Positions 50,721-63,100 of a DNA stretch of 64,000 nt are shown here, in pieces. Location: assembly GCF_001723175.1 (NCBI RefSeq), contig NC_064657.1:1550001-1614000 (forward strand), in the 5' to 3' direction. The position numbers and the translations under genes were made by a program. Within the stretch, counting starts at the first letter, position 1. Every line of letters starts with the position of its first letter. Source of the stretch: Penicillium oxalicum (taxonomy: Eukaryota; Ascomycota; Eurotiomycetes; Eurotiales; Aspergillaceae). The notes under the pieces were generated by a model. That model had not been told where the DNA came from. It saw nothing but the letters and a program-made list of their open reading frames with translations, and searched no databases.

Positions 50721-51242
50721 ATGCATCTGTCAATTAAAATCCCGCTTCTCGCCCTCGCCCTCCAGCAAGGTGTCTCTGCTGCTGACCCTGCGACCACGAC
50801 AACCACCGCCGCCACCACAGACACCTCCTGCGGTCCTTGCCAACACGGATATGTCTGCAAACAAGGCCACTGTATCCTCGACACCGAACACCTGACAAAT
50901 CCCCTGCAAATCTTCTCCACCATCACCAACCCCGGTGGCCCTCTTCAAACGGCCACCGATTCCACGACCGCCATGGAAACTACGCCCAGCGGCGCAAGCT
51001 CGAGTAGCGCGAGTGCGGGTGCCACCCAGTCTGCCTCGAGCTCGGACTCTGCCACGGCGGACCACTCATCCTCCACCATGTCAATGACTTCGCGAGAGGT
51101 GCCGACGGGCTCGAGCTCGACGACGGCGGCTGCGGCTGGTACAACCACCGCGTCTGGAGGAGGGAGTACGCTATCGGCGGAGTGGAGTATGTGGATGGCG
51201 CTGGGACTGGTTGTCGTGGGACTTGGACCGGTGATTGTTTGA
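50721..51242 (+). CDS. small GPI-anchored Ser/Thr-rich cell-surface protein
   Basis: Single exon of 173 residues in a good start context (ACACCATGC). Residues 1-20 form a signal peptide with a likely cleavage after GVSA. A compact cysteine module, CGPCQHGYVCKQGHC, spans residues 37-51. Residues 80-150 are almost all Ser, Thr, Ala and Gly, typical of heavily O-glycosylated stalks. The C-terminus is a hydrophobic stretch of about 17 residues with no basic tail, as in GPI attachment signals, preceded by small residues (SGGGS) that could hold the attachment site. It should be displayed at the plasma membrane or cell wall. No enzymatic domain is visible and I do not recognise a named family. Confidence 0.8.
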   Translation: MHLSIKIPLLALALQQGVSAADPATTTTTAATTDTSCGPCQHGYVCKQGHCILDTEHLTNPLQIFSTITNPGGPLQTATDSTTAMETTPSGASSSSASAGATQSASSSDSATADHSSSTMSMTSREVPTGSSSTTAAAAGTTTASGGGSTLSAEWSMWMALGLVVVGLGPVIV

Positions 51243-51814
51243 AGGACCCCCAGAACGAATGGAAGAGGCGAAGAGGGTGTCTACTGTCCAGCATGTGGTG
51301 GGTCAACGGGCAAGAGATGGGAAATATGATACGAAAGTGCAATCGTATGTGGTGTTTTCCTTCAGCCTTTCGTTTCTGGGTCTATGGACAGGGTTCACCC
51401 TCGCTTGCAGCGGCTCCTTTTCTCCATCGTCGATATCTAAGCCAATGAGGATTCAAATGTGGAATAAAAAATGAATAAATCTATCTTCTATAACTTGACA
51501 AAAGATTGATCAAATTCGAGTGGTAGCTGCACGCGGGAAAGGATGTGTATCAGATGGCGCAGGGAAAATGGACATGTGAAGATGTATGTCATCAATGAAG
51601 AGAGAGAGAGAGAGAGAGAAGAGAGGAGAGAGAGAGAGAGAGAGAGAGAAAGGGGTTGGGGGGAGAGAGTGTGTGTTTGTGTATATGTTCGAAGGCGTGG
51701 GTGTGTGAGGGAGTGGTATATGGAAGGGGAAAGGAAAAAAAATTAAAGATATGTTCAAGAATATGCAACTCGTCAGCGCCGCATGGTCGGATCGGCCCAC
51801 TTTCATTGCAATCG
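51243..51814. other. convergent 3' flanks with a GA-rich microsatellite
   Basis: 572 bp between the convergent GPI-protein and MscS genes. It contains a long interrupted (GA)n tract and G/T-rich sequence. No gene is supported. Confidence 0.6.
51598..51650. repeat. interrupted (GA)n microsatellite
   Basis: About 53 bp of GA dinucleotides with two short interruptions, between convergent genes. Confidence 0.95.
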
Positions 51815-54776
51815 CTACTGCGACCGATCATGACTTTGCGGATCTTGTGCAATGGAGATGGTAGGTTGCTGAGAAGATCCATCCACGCGCCCTTGCTCCA
51901 TCATATCCTCCTGATCGTGGCTGACACTGCTCCGGTGACGGAAGAAGCGATTCCGGGTCGAGGTGCCGCTGGCGAAACTCGGGGCCTCGGTCGAATTGCG
52001 TCCATGCGACATGGCGCTCAAATTGGACGGACGACGGTGTCGGAGCGACAGACGAGACCCGGAGCCGTGACTGGCACGCTCTTCCTCCTCCTCCTCGACG
52101 GCTTCCTGAATCCGTCGCTCACGAGCCTCACGGTTGGACGCACGGACAACGTCGTCGACGCGGGGCTGGCGATCCTCAAAGACGTCGCCCATGAGATCGT
52201 TGGAGGCCATGTTGGACATGCCGAGGGAGAAGTCGACATGTTTCCGCGAAACGGACCCTCCGCGGGGGCGGGCAGTGTATCCCCTGCGCAGGATCGACTG
52301 CTGGCGGGCCGCCGAGCTGGAGTTCTGGGTCTCGGGCAGGGTGCCAGCAGCCTCGTCGAGCGAGTGGAGGTTGTCTGGTCCACTGGGGGTGCGGCCGGGA
52401 GGTGCATAGCTGGGGGGCTGACCATAGTTGATGTGGACGGGGAAGTCGGTGGTCGCACCCTGGAGGTTCATGCGTGGGCCCTCGATGCCAATCTCCTGAA
52501 GGGCAGTCATGAGCATGCAGATGAACTTGTTGCGGCGTTGCAGACGGAGGCCCTCATTTTGCCAGTTGGACTTGTAGAAGAAGACGACGTTGAGTGTGAC
52601 GGAGAAGTTTTCCGTGACGGTGCGCAGCTCGGTCAAGATGTTGCCCTGGAAATCGCGCTTCTCGCTGCGAACGAATTCCAACAGACGCTGGCGCAGCGCA
52701 TCCATCTGCTGAATGGAGGTACCGTACTTGATGGTCACGGGGACGGCCTCGAGCGGCCCAGAACGACGCTGGTTGAGAATGAAGAGGCCGTTGAGATAGC
52801 TGTTGGGCGCCTGGACCACGTGTCCCTGCATCTTGGTGGCTTCGGTGTAGAGAAGGGAGATTTTCTTGATAAAGTAGTCATCCCCCAGCCCGTTGTCACC
52901 GGTGTTACCGTAGATGGTCACTCGGTCACCCACATCGAAGGGATGTTTGACAAACACAAAGACCAGACTCTGCAGGAACTCCTGAGCAGTCGCGGAGAAC
53001 AGCCACGACAGCGCCAGAATACTGGATCCGGCAGAGGTCAGCACGCCCGCGGTGGAGGTGGAGATGAGGGACAGGAAGACGATGAGGACGATGACGATGA
53101 CGAAAAACATGAGGATATCATCAAGCTTGGAGACGACGGAATCAATGTCTTTCAGCGATGCGGTGATGGATTTGCGCTCGCGGCCAATTTCCACGCAGGC
53201 AGCCTCGAGCTCCTCCATGGAGATATCGCCGTTCATATCCCGATCAAACATGGCGAACGCGGCCTCGGCCTCGTCGCCATTGTCAAAGGCCTCTTTGAGA
53301 TCACCCGAGAAGACCGTTTCAAACCCGTCCCGCACAAAAGTCCGGTACAGACGACGGGCCAACACCTGGCAGCCCGAGGTGGTGCGCAGCAGCGTGCGGA
53401 TCACCTGGTACGGGTCGGAGCTGGTGCGGACTTTGCGGCCCGTAAAGTCGGCCACGACCCCTCCGGCCAAATCGGCGACCTTATTACCAGCCTTGTTCAG
53501 GGCGCCACGGGCGACCTTGTGCGCCTTGTCGGCGTATCGTAGGGGAGTGCGAGCCCCCGACGGAACGGTGTCTTCTTTCTCGGCAAAGGCATCATCGGTC
53601 TCCTCGATTCGGGCGCGCGACCAGGCATACAACTTCGTGAGACTGCCGATCTGGAACTTGTTGATCTCAATCCGGTCGGCATAGGTCCGCAGGTGGAAGC
53701 TGATAGCGATGAGCTGGATGATCAGCTTCTCGATCAGGTTCAAGATGGTCCACACGAAAATGACGATAATGATCTTGTTGACCGTCACTTCCCAGCTTTT
53801 GGTGTTCGTATCCCCGGACACGTGGTGGTTCTTCATGGTCGGCAAGAAGGAAATCTCCACTCCCAGCCACCAGAAGAACAGCGCGGCATGGATCTCGAGT
53901 TGCAAAGCCAGGTCCCGCCATTTTTTAGCATTGTTGGTGAAGATGCTGGCCAGCACTCCGACAACGGGGGGGATGCACTTGGCCACAATCTAAAGCCATG
54001 AGATCTCGTTAGCATGGAACCTGGAGCATGGAGCACGGAGCCACTTTTCGCCTGGAGGCCCTCCCACATGCCTCGGAATATCAATGACGGAGTGGTGGGG
54101 AAGAATGGGGGGGAGGGCGATCGATTGCGGGGGGCGCAGGACTTACTCGACCAGCCCAGAGGGTGAGCCAGACAATCTCCAACCAGATGGCAAACCACAT
54201 CAACCGGACACCGCCCACATTGGCATCTTTGAACCGGAGGGCGCCCACAAGCAACGGAATCAGCAACACCAGGGCCACCGGGACGATGTAGGTGAGATAT
54301 CGAACAATGAAGCTGGACTCGTGGATGCGCTTCACGAATTGGGAGAGTCGGGTATTGGGGGTCTCGGGGGGCCGGTACACGGTGGTCTTCTCGTGAATGG
54401 GGTTGGTGGCCTCGAGGAAGTCGTCCACCAGCTCCTCTCGGCGCGAGCGAGATCGACTCATGGACGCTCGTTCTCCGTCGCCGTGATCGGCCTGCGTCGA
54501 GCGGGAAGCCACCCGCTCAGCCTGCAGCAGCATCAAGTCATCCTCTAGCCGGGTTGACTCCTCCCGACGTGCGGATGGAGTCCCCATCAATGAGCCCCCG
54601 TGCTCGTCGGAATACGAGGTATCGACACGAAGGCGGTCATTGCGGCGCTCAGGTTGATTCTCGGGGACGTATGTTCCATCGTCGGAGCTGGGGAATACCT
54701 CGTCGGATTCGGGGTGTTTGCCATTGCGCTGCTCCTGCAGCTGAAACTTTTCATGTTCCTCGGTAGGTGTCGACAT
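51815..54776 (-). CDS. MscS-family mechanosensitive channel with EF-hand
   Basis: Two exons on the minus strand, 54776-54147 and 53989-51815, split by a 157 nt phase-0 intron (GTAAGT donor, TTTAG acceptor); 934 residues. The first 130 residues are polar and disordered. Membrane segments follow around residues 160-290. An EF-hand calcium-binding loop lies at about 459-470 ([14 protein letters not shown]). Further hydrophobic helices near 500-545 lead into the MscS pore and beta domain, with the [13 protein letters not shown] signature. The tail is Ser/Arg-rich. This order matches fungal Msy1/Msy2-type channels, which sit in the endoplasmic reticulum in fission yeast and shape calcium responses to hypo-osmotic shock. 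The location here is inferred from the family. Strong third-position GC bias leaves a 628-codon open frame on the opposite strand that I regard as a shadow. Confidence 0.93.
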
Positions 54777-55121
54777 GATGCGTGTACCTCAACCGGGTTC
54801 GGATTCAACGTAAGTTGTAGGTCAGAACCACTACCAGCGTGGTTGCCAACGGGTCCAGTTGGGCGAGTGATGAGGAATCGAATGGGTTCCTCGTATGCCG
54901 ACGCTGGCTGGTTTGTGACCTTTGTTGGAGGTCGAGAGAGTGTATGTCACCACCCTAATTGGACCACATCCGTTGCGATGGCGGGAATGGGTTGGTCGAT
55001 ATGGTCAGAAAGCGCCGTGGAGTTGATCAATAGGGCGCCTGTTGAGAGTACACAGCACAATTGAGACGAAGAGGGGAGGGTAGAGGAGGATTCGGTAAAG
55101 ACAGGAGGGTGAGAGAGACAG

Positions 55122-55140
55122 TGAGAGAGAGAGAGAGAGG
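55122..55140. repeat. (GA)n microsatellite
   Basis: Nine consecutive GA units upstream of the MscS gene. Confidence 0.9.
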
Positions 55141-56709
55141 AGAAGAAAGTCGGATGCAAGTGCCTCAGAATTGTCAGCGATGGTGGGCATGGATCGCATT
55201 AACAATAACCTGTCCCGACTCCCGACTCCCGACCCAAGCGTGCAGAGCGCAAACACTTGGAACTCTGAGAGTGTCCTCTGCCACTCTGGATGCATCGTGG
55301 GTGAAACGATGTGGGCCACGGTGGGTCACCACACGCACCGACATCTCCTCCTCCATGCTAGTCAAGATGGGGGACCTCACTAGTTGCACAAAAGGAGAAG
55401 GGTGAGGGGACGGGGGACGGGACGACAGATTCTGATGCTTCTGCTCGTCGTGGAGACCACATTGCCGATGAGGCAGGATGGATGATGGATCCCGGTCGGG
55501 TTGAAGGCATACAGTATGCGTCTCACTGGAAAGTAGTGATCTCAGAAAATATGGATTATTTCTGCTTCGCGAACCACAAGAGAGCAAGAGCCCGTATGTT
55601 GGCTGGCACATGAGAATCACTCTGGCCCGCCACGGTCGATAGCGTCATAGCTCAAACCTTGACAGGCTGACTCGTGAATTTCCGAATTTCCAACTTTTCT
55701 TTTTTTTTTCTTGAATCGGGATTGTGATTTTCCCGTTCCATTGTGACTGTGCCGATCACGAGTTTTTCTTTTCTTTGTTTTTTTTCTTCTTTTCTCTTGA
55801 TCTCGGGTCATTTCCAGTGCTATCCTCTAGATGTCTCCTACTTGTCCCAGTAGTCCTGCCTGTAGACTCTTGTGCCCTTCTTGCCCACCACTTGACCGTT
55901 TCATGCTCGAGTCCCGAGTGCCGACTAGACGACGCCACGCCCCACCACGCGATCTCCACCCGGCAAGCCCTCCAGCGCCAGAAGAACGCCATTCGAGCGC
56001 CGGAGCGGGTCGGTTGGATGAAGTGGCGCCTATGGATATGGGTTTTTTTGATAATCTTTTTTTTTCGTCCTGTTCAGAGACACAAGACAAAGAGGACAAA
56101 AATATGAGTGGAAAAGAAGAGTCGGTCAATGTCCCACCTGCCAAGGCCGGTGGAAATTGCCAACCTCTGAAAGATGCCACCCAGCACTATTATTGTTATT
56201 ACCCGGAACCTAAAGGTCTTCCCCCCTCTAGGCGCTGGGAGCTGACGATCGTTTTTTGGATTTGGATAGGGATAGTAAACATGGCTATGTACCATATGGA
56301 CTATGGACAGCAGCCCTGGCTGCCCACTGTTTGCTTTCTGGTTTCAAGATAGTATAGTTGTTGAGTGACTTGGGTTTCCAGACATCTGAGACTTTGATCC
56401 TGTCCTACCCGTTCATCATGTCCTGAACCTTTTACCAGTCCCGTCCAACCTGATTCTACACACAACATTGATCTCACACACATGCAATGGCGGAATGGGT
56501 CGGGAGTGCCGGCCCGGGGAGGCAGTGTTGTACCGTTCCAGAATCATAATCATCAATATGAACTACCATGATACTCCTGCACACGCCGCTATTCATCGCC
56601 ACCCGTGCGTCCACCCCTGGAGGCAGTTCCTTGGACATCTCTCAGAGGCCCTGGGAAGAGACAGCCAATGGAAGAAGAGGGCATGCGAGACAGTGGAGGG
56701 CCATCACAA

Positions 56710-56746
56710 TGATGATGCAGATGATGATGATGGTGATGCTGCTGAT
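56710..56746. repeat. GAT-type trinucleotide repeat
   Basis: Imperfect GAT repeat of about 12 units with CAG, GGT and GCT variants. No gene is supported across it. Confidence 0.85.
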
Positions 56747-59700
56747 ACTGTGCCTCTGGGCCTAGAGAATCTCAGATCTTGGAGCCTCCCTATTTTTGAG
56801 AGATGCTTCCGATGGTGAATCGGTGGGAGGTGATGACATGCTTGAATGCATCGCTGTTGGTCCCCTGCACCCGCCGTCTCCCGTCTCCGATGTATATGTG
56901 TTCTATGACGGGTCTTTGTAGTAAGGATGGAGAACAAATCTCCAGGACGTATTCAAGAGTTCAAAATATCCCTTGGTAGTGAAGATCAGCATCCATTTGA
57001 TCTATTCAATCACGTCGTCTGTGCAGAGCCAAGGGATCATCCCTCGGTCGCAAGGGAGACGGGACTCGCCTAGTCGCGAGCACAAACTCGCAAGGTACCG
57101 TAACGTTTCCCATATCCCCGACCACAACAACTTGAACATCTGAAAGCTCCAAACCCAGACATGATTTGAATTTTTTTTTTTTTACAATGAATTGGATCAG
57201 CTCGCGGCGGTCCGGGGCAAAAATCCCACAACGGGGGTTCCATTCGAGAGTCGCTGAGAATAATAGTATGTCTATGGCACCCACTTGTGGTGCATCCAAG
57301 ACACATCCTTGTGCCAAATGTGCAATGACCGATTCGGATCAGTACTGATCTTATCGGCCAATGAAACTTGGTGATGGTTTACGGTCGGCTAATAATCATG
57401 CATGATGTTGTTCAGGCCCTCTGGAGTGAAGAAGTGACAACAACTCGGGGACGGAGTGGTCTATCGTACAGAAGAACCGCCATTGCGGCTTGCCCCGGTT
57501 CATGTTTGTTAACTGTGAAAATAAGGCGGCCAGAGAGATTTCCAGAAAAGAATAGGAGTACACAATGGATAGACCCAGGAATATCCCGAGTGGGATCGCC
57601 CGAAGATGGTGCGACGGTCGGTGGCGCGGTGCCAAGCAGGGGAGAAAAAGAGTCTAGCCATTTGAGGGTACCAGCAAGTCTCGACGATGAGTTGGACTCG
57701 GTGTACCTTCTGGATTTGGTGATACTCGATTTCTTTTTTTTTTTTTCCTCTGTCAGATAGGTGCAACCGACCCCCTCACTGAGCACCAATCTTGATGACA
57801 GAATGAGAGTTCAAGCGGCGGGAAGAAGAATCACAACGAGATCATTGTGCTCCGGCCCGCACGTGAGATGAACGGCCACGGATCTCGAACCTGATGCCTA
57901 AAATTGGCAACAGTCTTTGATTTATGGATTCCGCTCCTTGACACGCTGAAATCACAGAATAAGTGCGAACCATAACTTGGTCTCATGCTTGAATCTAGAC
58001 AGAAGACTACTACCTATCCTTCAGGTTCTTCTTCAGTCATCTAGACGGTGGACAGGTCCGTCTCTCCGAACAAACAATCGAGAAGAAATCGTCCGCTGAG
58101 GGACAAGAATCGAGACCTCTCTCCTCACTCAACCGATACAGTCCCTTCATCATGATCCATTGAGCCATGGCTGGGAACATGCCAGCAGACTTTCCATCTG
58201 CCCCTTCCCCATGCAAGTGGACCTGACGGCAGCTTTCAGCTACATAAGTGCAAACATTGTAGCAGATTGTATCAGATTGGGTGTATTGAATTGAGATTCA
58301 AGTGGAGATTGAATATCCATCAAAAGGGCCAGACCCTGGATTCATCGCTTCAGACTCAGGAGTCCATCCATCTGATCCAGATTGAATGGACCAGAAGACC
58401 AACAAAAAAAGCCAAAAAAAAAAAAACCTCGGCCCTCGACCCGACAGCCTGAGGTGTCCACGTTTCAAACATTCAATCACTCGGCTTCGCCCACATCCAC
58501 CTCCCTCGGAAAATAAACAAGTGTGTCCCACGAAAATTATATCTTTGTCTGACGGAATTCTAAGCTAGTGCTGAAAGCAAACAAAGCGATTTACACCCAG
58601 GTTGACATGTCACAGGGACTCGGAAGATGAGGTGAACAGCCCGGGTAGTCACCGACCACTCTTGCTTTCTCATGTTCAAATGTCCCTGTCCCTCGTACCT
58701 TAATGTGAACCATTTCCACGGTAAGTGCGGTAGCTTATCGCCCTCCTGTCACCACACAAGTGTCGATTTTCAACGAGCCATGGCAAGTCGCCTGCGGCGA
58801 GTGGGCGGGTGGCTTAGGGCAAAAAGACTAAAATAAAAGGGATCATCGCAACTACTGTGCTGGCGTTGTGGAGCCCAGTCCACTTGAACGGGAAATACTG
58901 TTCTCGATACTGTTTATCCACCGGCCGGGCAGGCTGGGCGAGGGAGATGGGAACTGGTTTGTCTAGATTCTAGACTTGACCGCTGGGTCAGGAGAGAGAG
59001 AGAGTGTGTAGGTAAAGGGGTCAGGGACCGGTCGCAGTACACCATATTTTCTGTAGAGGGTCAAAAGACTCAATGAACCTCATGGCGGGGGGGGGGTTGG
59101 AGTGCTACTTTATACTAGGAAAGAGGTGTCAAGGCCGTACGCACTCACATCAGACAATGATAAATCCAAGGGACGACCAGCAAAAGAGCGATACGCAATC
59201 GACACAGTTGCTGTAATCGTACCGGTGAGACGTTATGTTTTGATCAAATCAGAACTTGCTGAGTTCGATTGATCCAGACAGTAGGAGGGGTAGCCCTCGA
59301 GCCTCCCAGTCTCTCTCTCTACGTGGTCGAGAGGCCTCACGGCATCAATCACAGCCCCAGAGATCTAGTCGACGAGTCTGAGTCCAAGAAACTTGAATGG
59401 AATTGGCCATTTTATGCGCAAGCAGGATGCAGAAATACGACATGTAGTCTGCTACAAGTACACAAAGAGTCTACCTAACATCGTACAAGGTTCTGGGCGT
59501 CGGCCATGCGCATTGTATACCGGGCTGCGACCGGTTGGTGGTCGGGTTGCTCTTGCTCGTCAACTTGCAAAGACAGTCACTGAAACGCTATGCGAAGAAA
59601 CAAAGAAAAGCAAAAGCTCAAGACCTGACAGGGAGACAAGGACCGGAAGCGGGAACATCCCGGATGAGACTGAATCAGTTGCGTCAAAGCAAGCAAAGCT

Positions 59701-60159
59701 GGTCCCGCCACGCAGGTCTGATGAAGTTCAATGCTGGTAACAGGTTACAAAGATGCCGTGGCGGAGATGGCGCACAGGCTTGAATCCTCCAACCCACAAA
59801 GAAGAAGAAGAAAAAAAAAAAGACCGAGCGGAATGGAGGCTGCCATTGGTGAAACCCGAGAAATTGACAAGATGAATCCGGAACACCTGGCTCCAACATG
59901 TTGGGAAATGAGATTGACATAAGAGACATAAGAAACGTAATTTTGCTGTGAGATGCCGGAGCCAGTGGGCATGATTCAGAGGGATATAATGAAAATCAAA
60001 ATGATGGTGCCAAGAAAGAAAGGAAAAGAGCAAAAAAAGGGTCCACGGTAGTAGAAAGAAAAGAGAAAAATAGAACGGTGCCTTGAAAACACACAAAGAT
60101 GGCGCAGGCTCACACGACTTCCCAGTCAAAGACCGATGCCGCGTGCGTCCCGGCTTCGC

Positions 60160-63100
60160 TTATCGGTTGAATGTGGACTTGTGGGATCGGTAGCGCCCCG
60201 GTGCCCGAGGAGTCTGTTCTGTATCTAGGCCGGGAGATGGAAGCGCAGGGCGAGGGGTCGCCTCTGCGTCCGGTGTCCGACTGGCATCGGACTCGCCTCC
60301 AGAACCGCCCTCAGCATGCAGCGTACTGCCCGTAGACTTGACCTCCGGGGTAATTGGGGCTCCGGAAAGCCCCCCAATGACACCCTTTCCACGACCCCCG
60401 GGGGTGTCGTTTGGCCTTGCAGGAACACTTCTTTCTGTTGTACGTGAGCATTGTTGGGGATCCGGGTGGGCCCCGAGTAGATCGACGTGGTTTGATGCGT
60501 GATGGAAGGTCGCCGCAGAGACGGTGATGAGATGTTCGGTGGTGAATCACGAGGGCTGAGAGGTTCTTCGTCCTCGGGTTCCTCAGGGATGCTCATGCCT
60601 TCAATGCACTCTTCGATGCTAGTACTTGCTGGTGAACCCAGCAAGCCTTCATCCGAATCGGACTCGCCCGCCTTGCGCAAAGCCTCGCGCTCCTTCTTGA
60701 GTAGCTCCTCGCTGCCACTGACCACACTGCCACGACTGTTGGTACGCATCATTTCGATTCCAAGCTTGGAGCCAGGCCGACGACTGCGGGTCGGTGGGCT
60801 GCGACGGGATTGTCCCAACTCTTCATCCTCATCATCACCCGATTCGGCGCACTCGTATCGTCTCTTCTCCAGCGACTCTCGTTTTGCACGGATGGCTTCG
60901 CTCGAGCGCTGTTTCCGCGGTGTTAACACACCAGTCCCATCCATGGCGGCGGGTGCGGAAACGGTGTGTAAAAGATGCGGGACTGGGACGGCTTCAGGGT
61001 CGGGACTGCCAAGCTGAGAGTGCTCCGAGATACCGAGTCCACCTTGGCTGGGATCCCACTCATCATTCGCCCGACTAATAATCACAGGCACCTCCTCCTG
61101 TTTCACAGACTCCATCTCCCCAAAGACACTGCTGCCAACCGAGTCATCCCGACTTGACCCCCTATATGAGCTGGGAGGGTTGGGCACAAACCCAGACGAC
61201 GCGGAGCTTGGGCTGTCGTCATTGGACAGAGGGTTACCGCGACTGTTCGGCATTGCCACCGCCAGTGACTGGGAGGACGGGTTGTAGTCCCTTGGGGGAG
61301 GTTTCCACATGCACCACTTGCAAAGCGCTTCCGTAAACTTGGACAGTGTGGGTGGCTTTTCGATCAAGGCATCAAAGTAGTGCGTCTCCGGGAGATCTTT
61401 CAAGTAGCCCGTGACTGCGATAATCGGAGTGTGTCTGTTGGCGCTTCGCGTTTCTCGCACCATTCGCGCAAAGTCTGCGCCGTTGACCTGCGGTAACTTG
61501 TACTCGGTCATGATAATGTCGAATTGAACCTCGCTTAGCGCATATCTCATGGCTTCGGCACCATTCGTGACCGTGATCGTGCGGCACCGAAGCTTCTCAA
61601 ATAGACGCTCCATTACGAGCCGCGAGACAGGATGATCCTCACAGATCAGGATGTCCAATGGGCGAAAGAACGGACCATCTTGGAGATTAAACTGCGAGAG
61701 ACGGCGAGAGCTTTGACGGCGACGCTGAACCTTGAGCAGGGCTTTGGTGCGAGGATCCTCGTTGTCGGAAGATGAAGGGGAAATATCGAACAGCTGACTA
61801 CGGCGCTTGTGGTGAGTTGGCACGAATGGTTCCTTGTTCATCCCCGGGAAGTCACCACCATCCTGCGATCCGATTGTCTGAGACCTGGCACGACTCGCAG
61901 GAGCACTTCCATGGCGTTGAGTAGAAGGGTGTTTGTCGGGGGAGTGTGCAGGTAATCGATTGGGTTTCACGGGCGATGATGCAACCGAACCAAGGCGAAG
62001 ATTGGGCATTCGGCTCTGATCGATGGATGAGGGCTGAAAGGTCCCGCTTGACTGATGAGAGGTAGTCGAGGAAGATCCGGACGTCTTACGCCTTTCGTGA
62101 TTGGCACCGGTGCTGAATTGAACCAGTAGCGGCGAAGAAGGTTGTGATGGCCGACTTGGCGACGAATTGGCTTGACTGAGGCCCGACGGAGAGGAAGGGC
62201 GATTATTGCCCTTTGTGTGAGACAGGGTCCGCTGCAGAGGCATTGGGACCGGGCTGCCTTCAAGACTTGGGGAGGGCCCTGTCAAGGGCGTTTGAACGGT
62301 CGACGAAGAGGTTGATTGACGGTGTTGAGCTTGCATTGCCTCTTGTCGCATCTTCTGAATCACATCCTTGTTGGCTTTCTCGAGCATCGGAAGATTCTTA
62401 AAGTTGAAATTTCCAAAGTCATCGACCAAGGAGGGCTCACTCAGTCTTCGGCTTCGCGAGTCCCGAGCATCACGAACATGAGGTGGAATGTGCAAGGGCA
62501 TCAATGGCCGCTTCATCGAATTGACCTGAGAGCGTACTTTGTAAAGTGCGTCATGAGGCCGATCCGGGTATGAGCCTGACGATGGGTGACCCTGGGGCGA
62601 TTGCTGATCTTCAAGCTCCTCCGCAAAGGTCTGCAATGTTGCACCCCGAGCATCAAAGTACTCTGTGTCCTCCGGGTTCTCAATGTTGGGGACAAACTGA
62701 GCCTTGTCTTCCAAGAGGGTGTCCCAATGGACGTCTGCAAACCAGGGGTGGCTTCGAATCTCTGCTCCACCATTGGGGTATTTTTCGTCGACGTTGGCAC
62801 CGATACGTTCGCGCGGATTCAACGTCATAAGCTTGTTTATCAGGTCCATCGCCTCCGGGGTGGTGTACTCTTCTGGGTCTTCAGGCCAGTTGATTTTCCT
62901 TTGTAGGATATTCTCAAAGACCTCATCTGGAGTGGGCGCGTTGAAGGGAGGATAGCCAAAGATGAATTCAAACATGATACAGCCCAGAGACCACCAATCA
63001 CTGATCTCATCTTGACCCACGCCATTGATTGTCTCCGGGGCCAGATAGTCGGGTGTTCCCACGAAACGGCGGTCGTGGTCCTCGGGATCGAACAAAGCCA

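Larger units (their letters stand above)
54777..60159. other. 5.4 kb gene-free region
   Basis: It lies between the MscS gene start and the kinase gene 3' end. The longest ATG frames are about 170 codons, near what chance gives, and none resembles a family. It contains a (GA)n tract (55122-55140), three tandem copies of CCGACTC near 55215-55232, a T/C-rich stretch at 55690-55800, a GAT-type trinucleotide repeat (56710-56746) and A- or T-runs of 10-13. The first kilobase must hold the MscS promoter. Confidence 0.6.

Noticed and set aside
51656..53542. 628-codon open frame on the plus strand
   Set aside because: It lies wholly antisense to the MscS channel gene, whose domains, splice sites and EF-hand are clear. 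The frame is a by-product of the strong codon bias of that gene and has no recognisable domain.
55831..56352. 173-codon ATG frame with a hydrophobic C-terminal stretch
   Set aside because: Its length is near chance expectation for this much gene-free DNA, it has no family resemblance and it is interrupted by a poly-T encoded Phe run. Transcript evidence would be needed.
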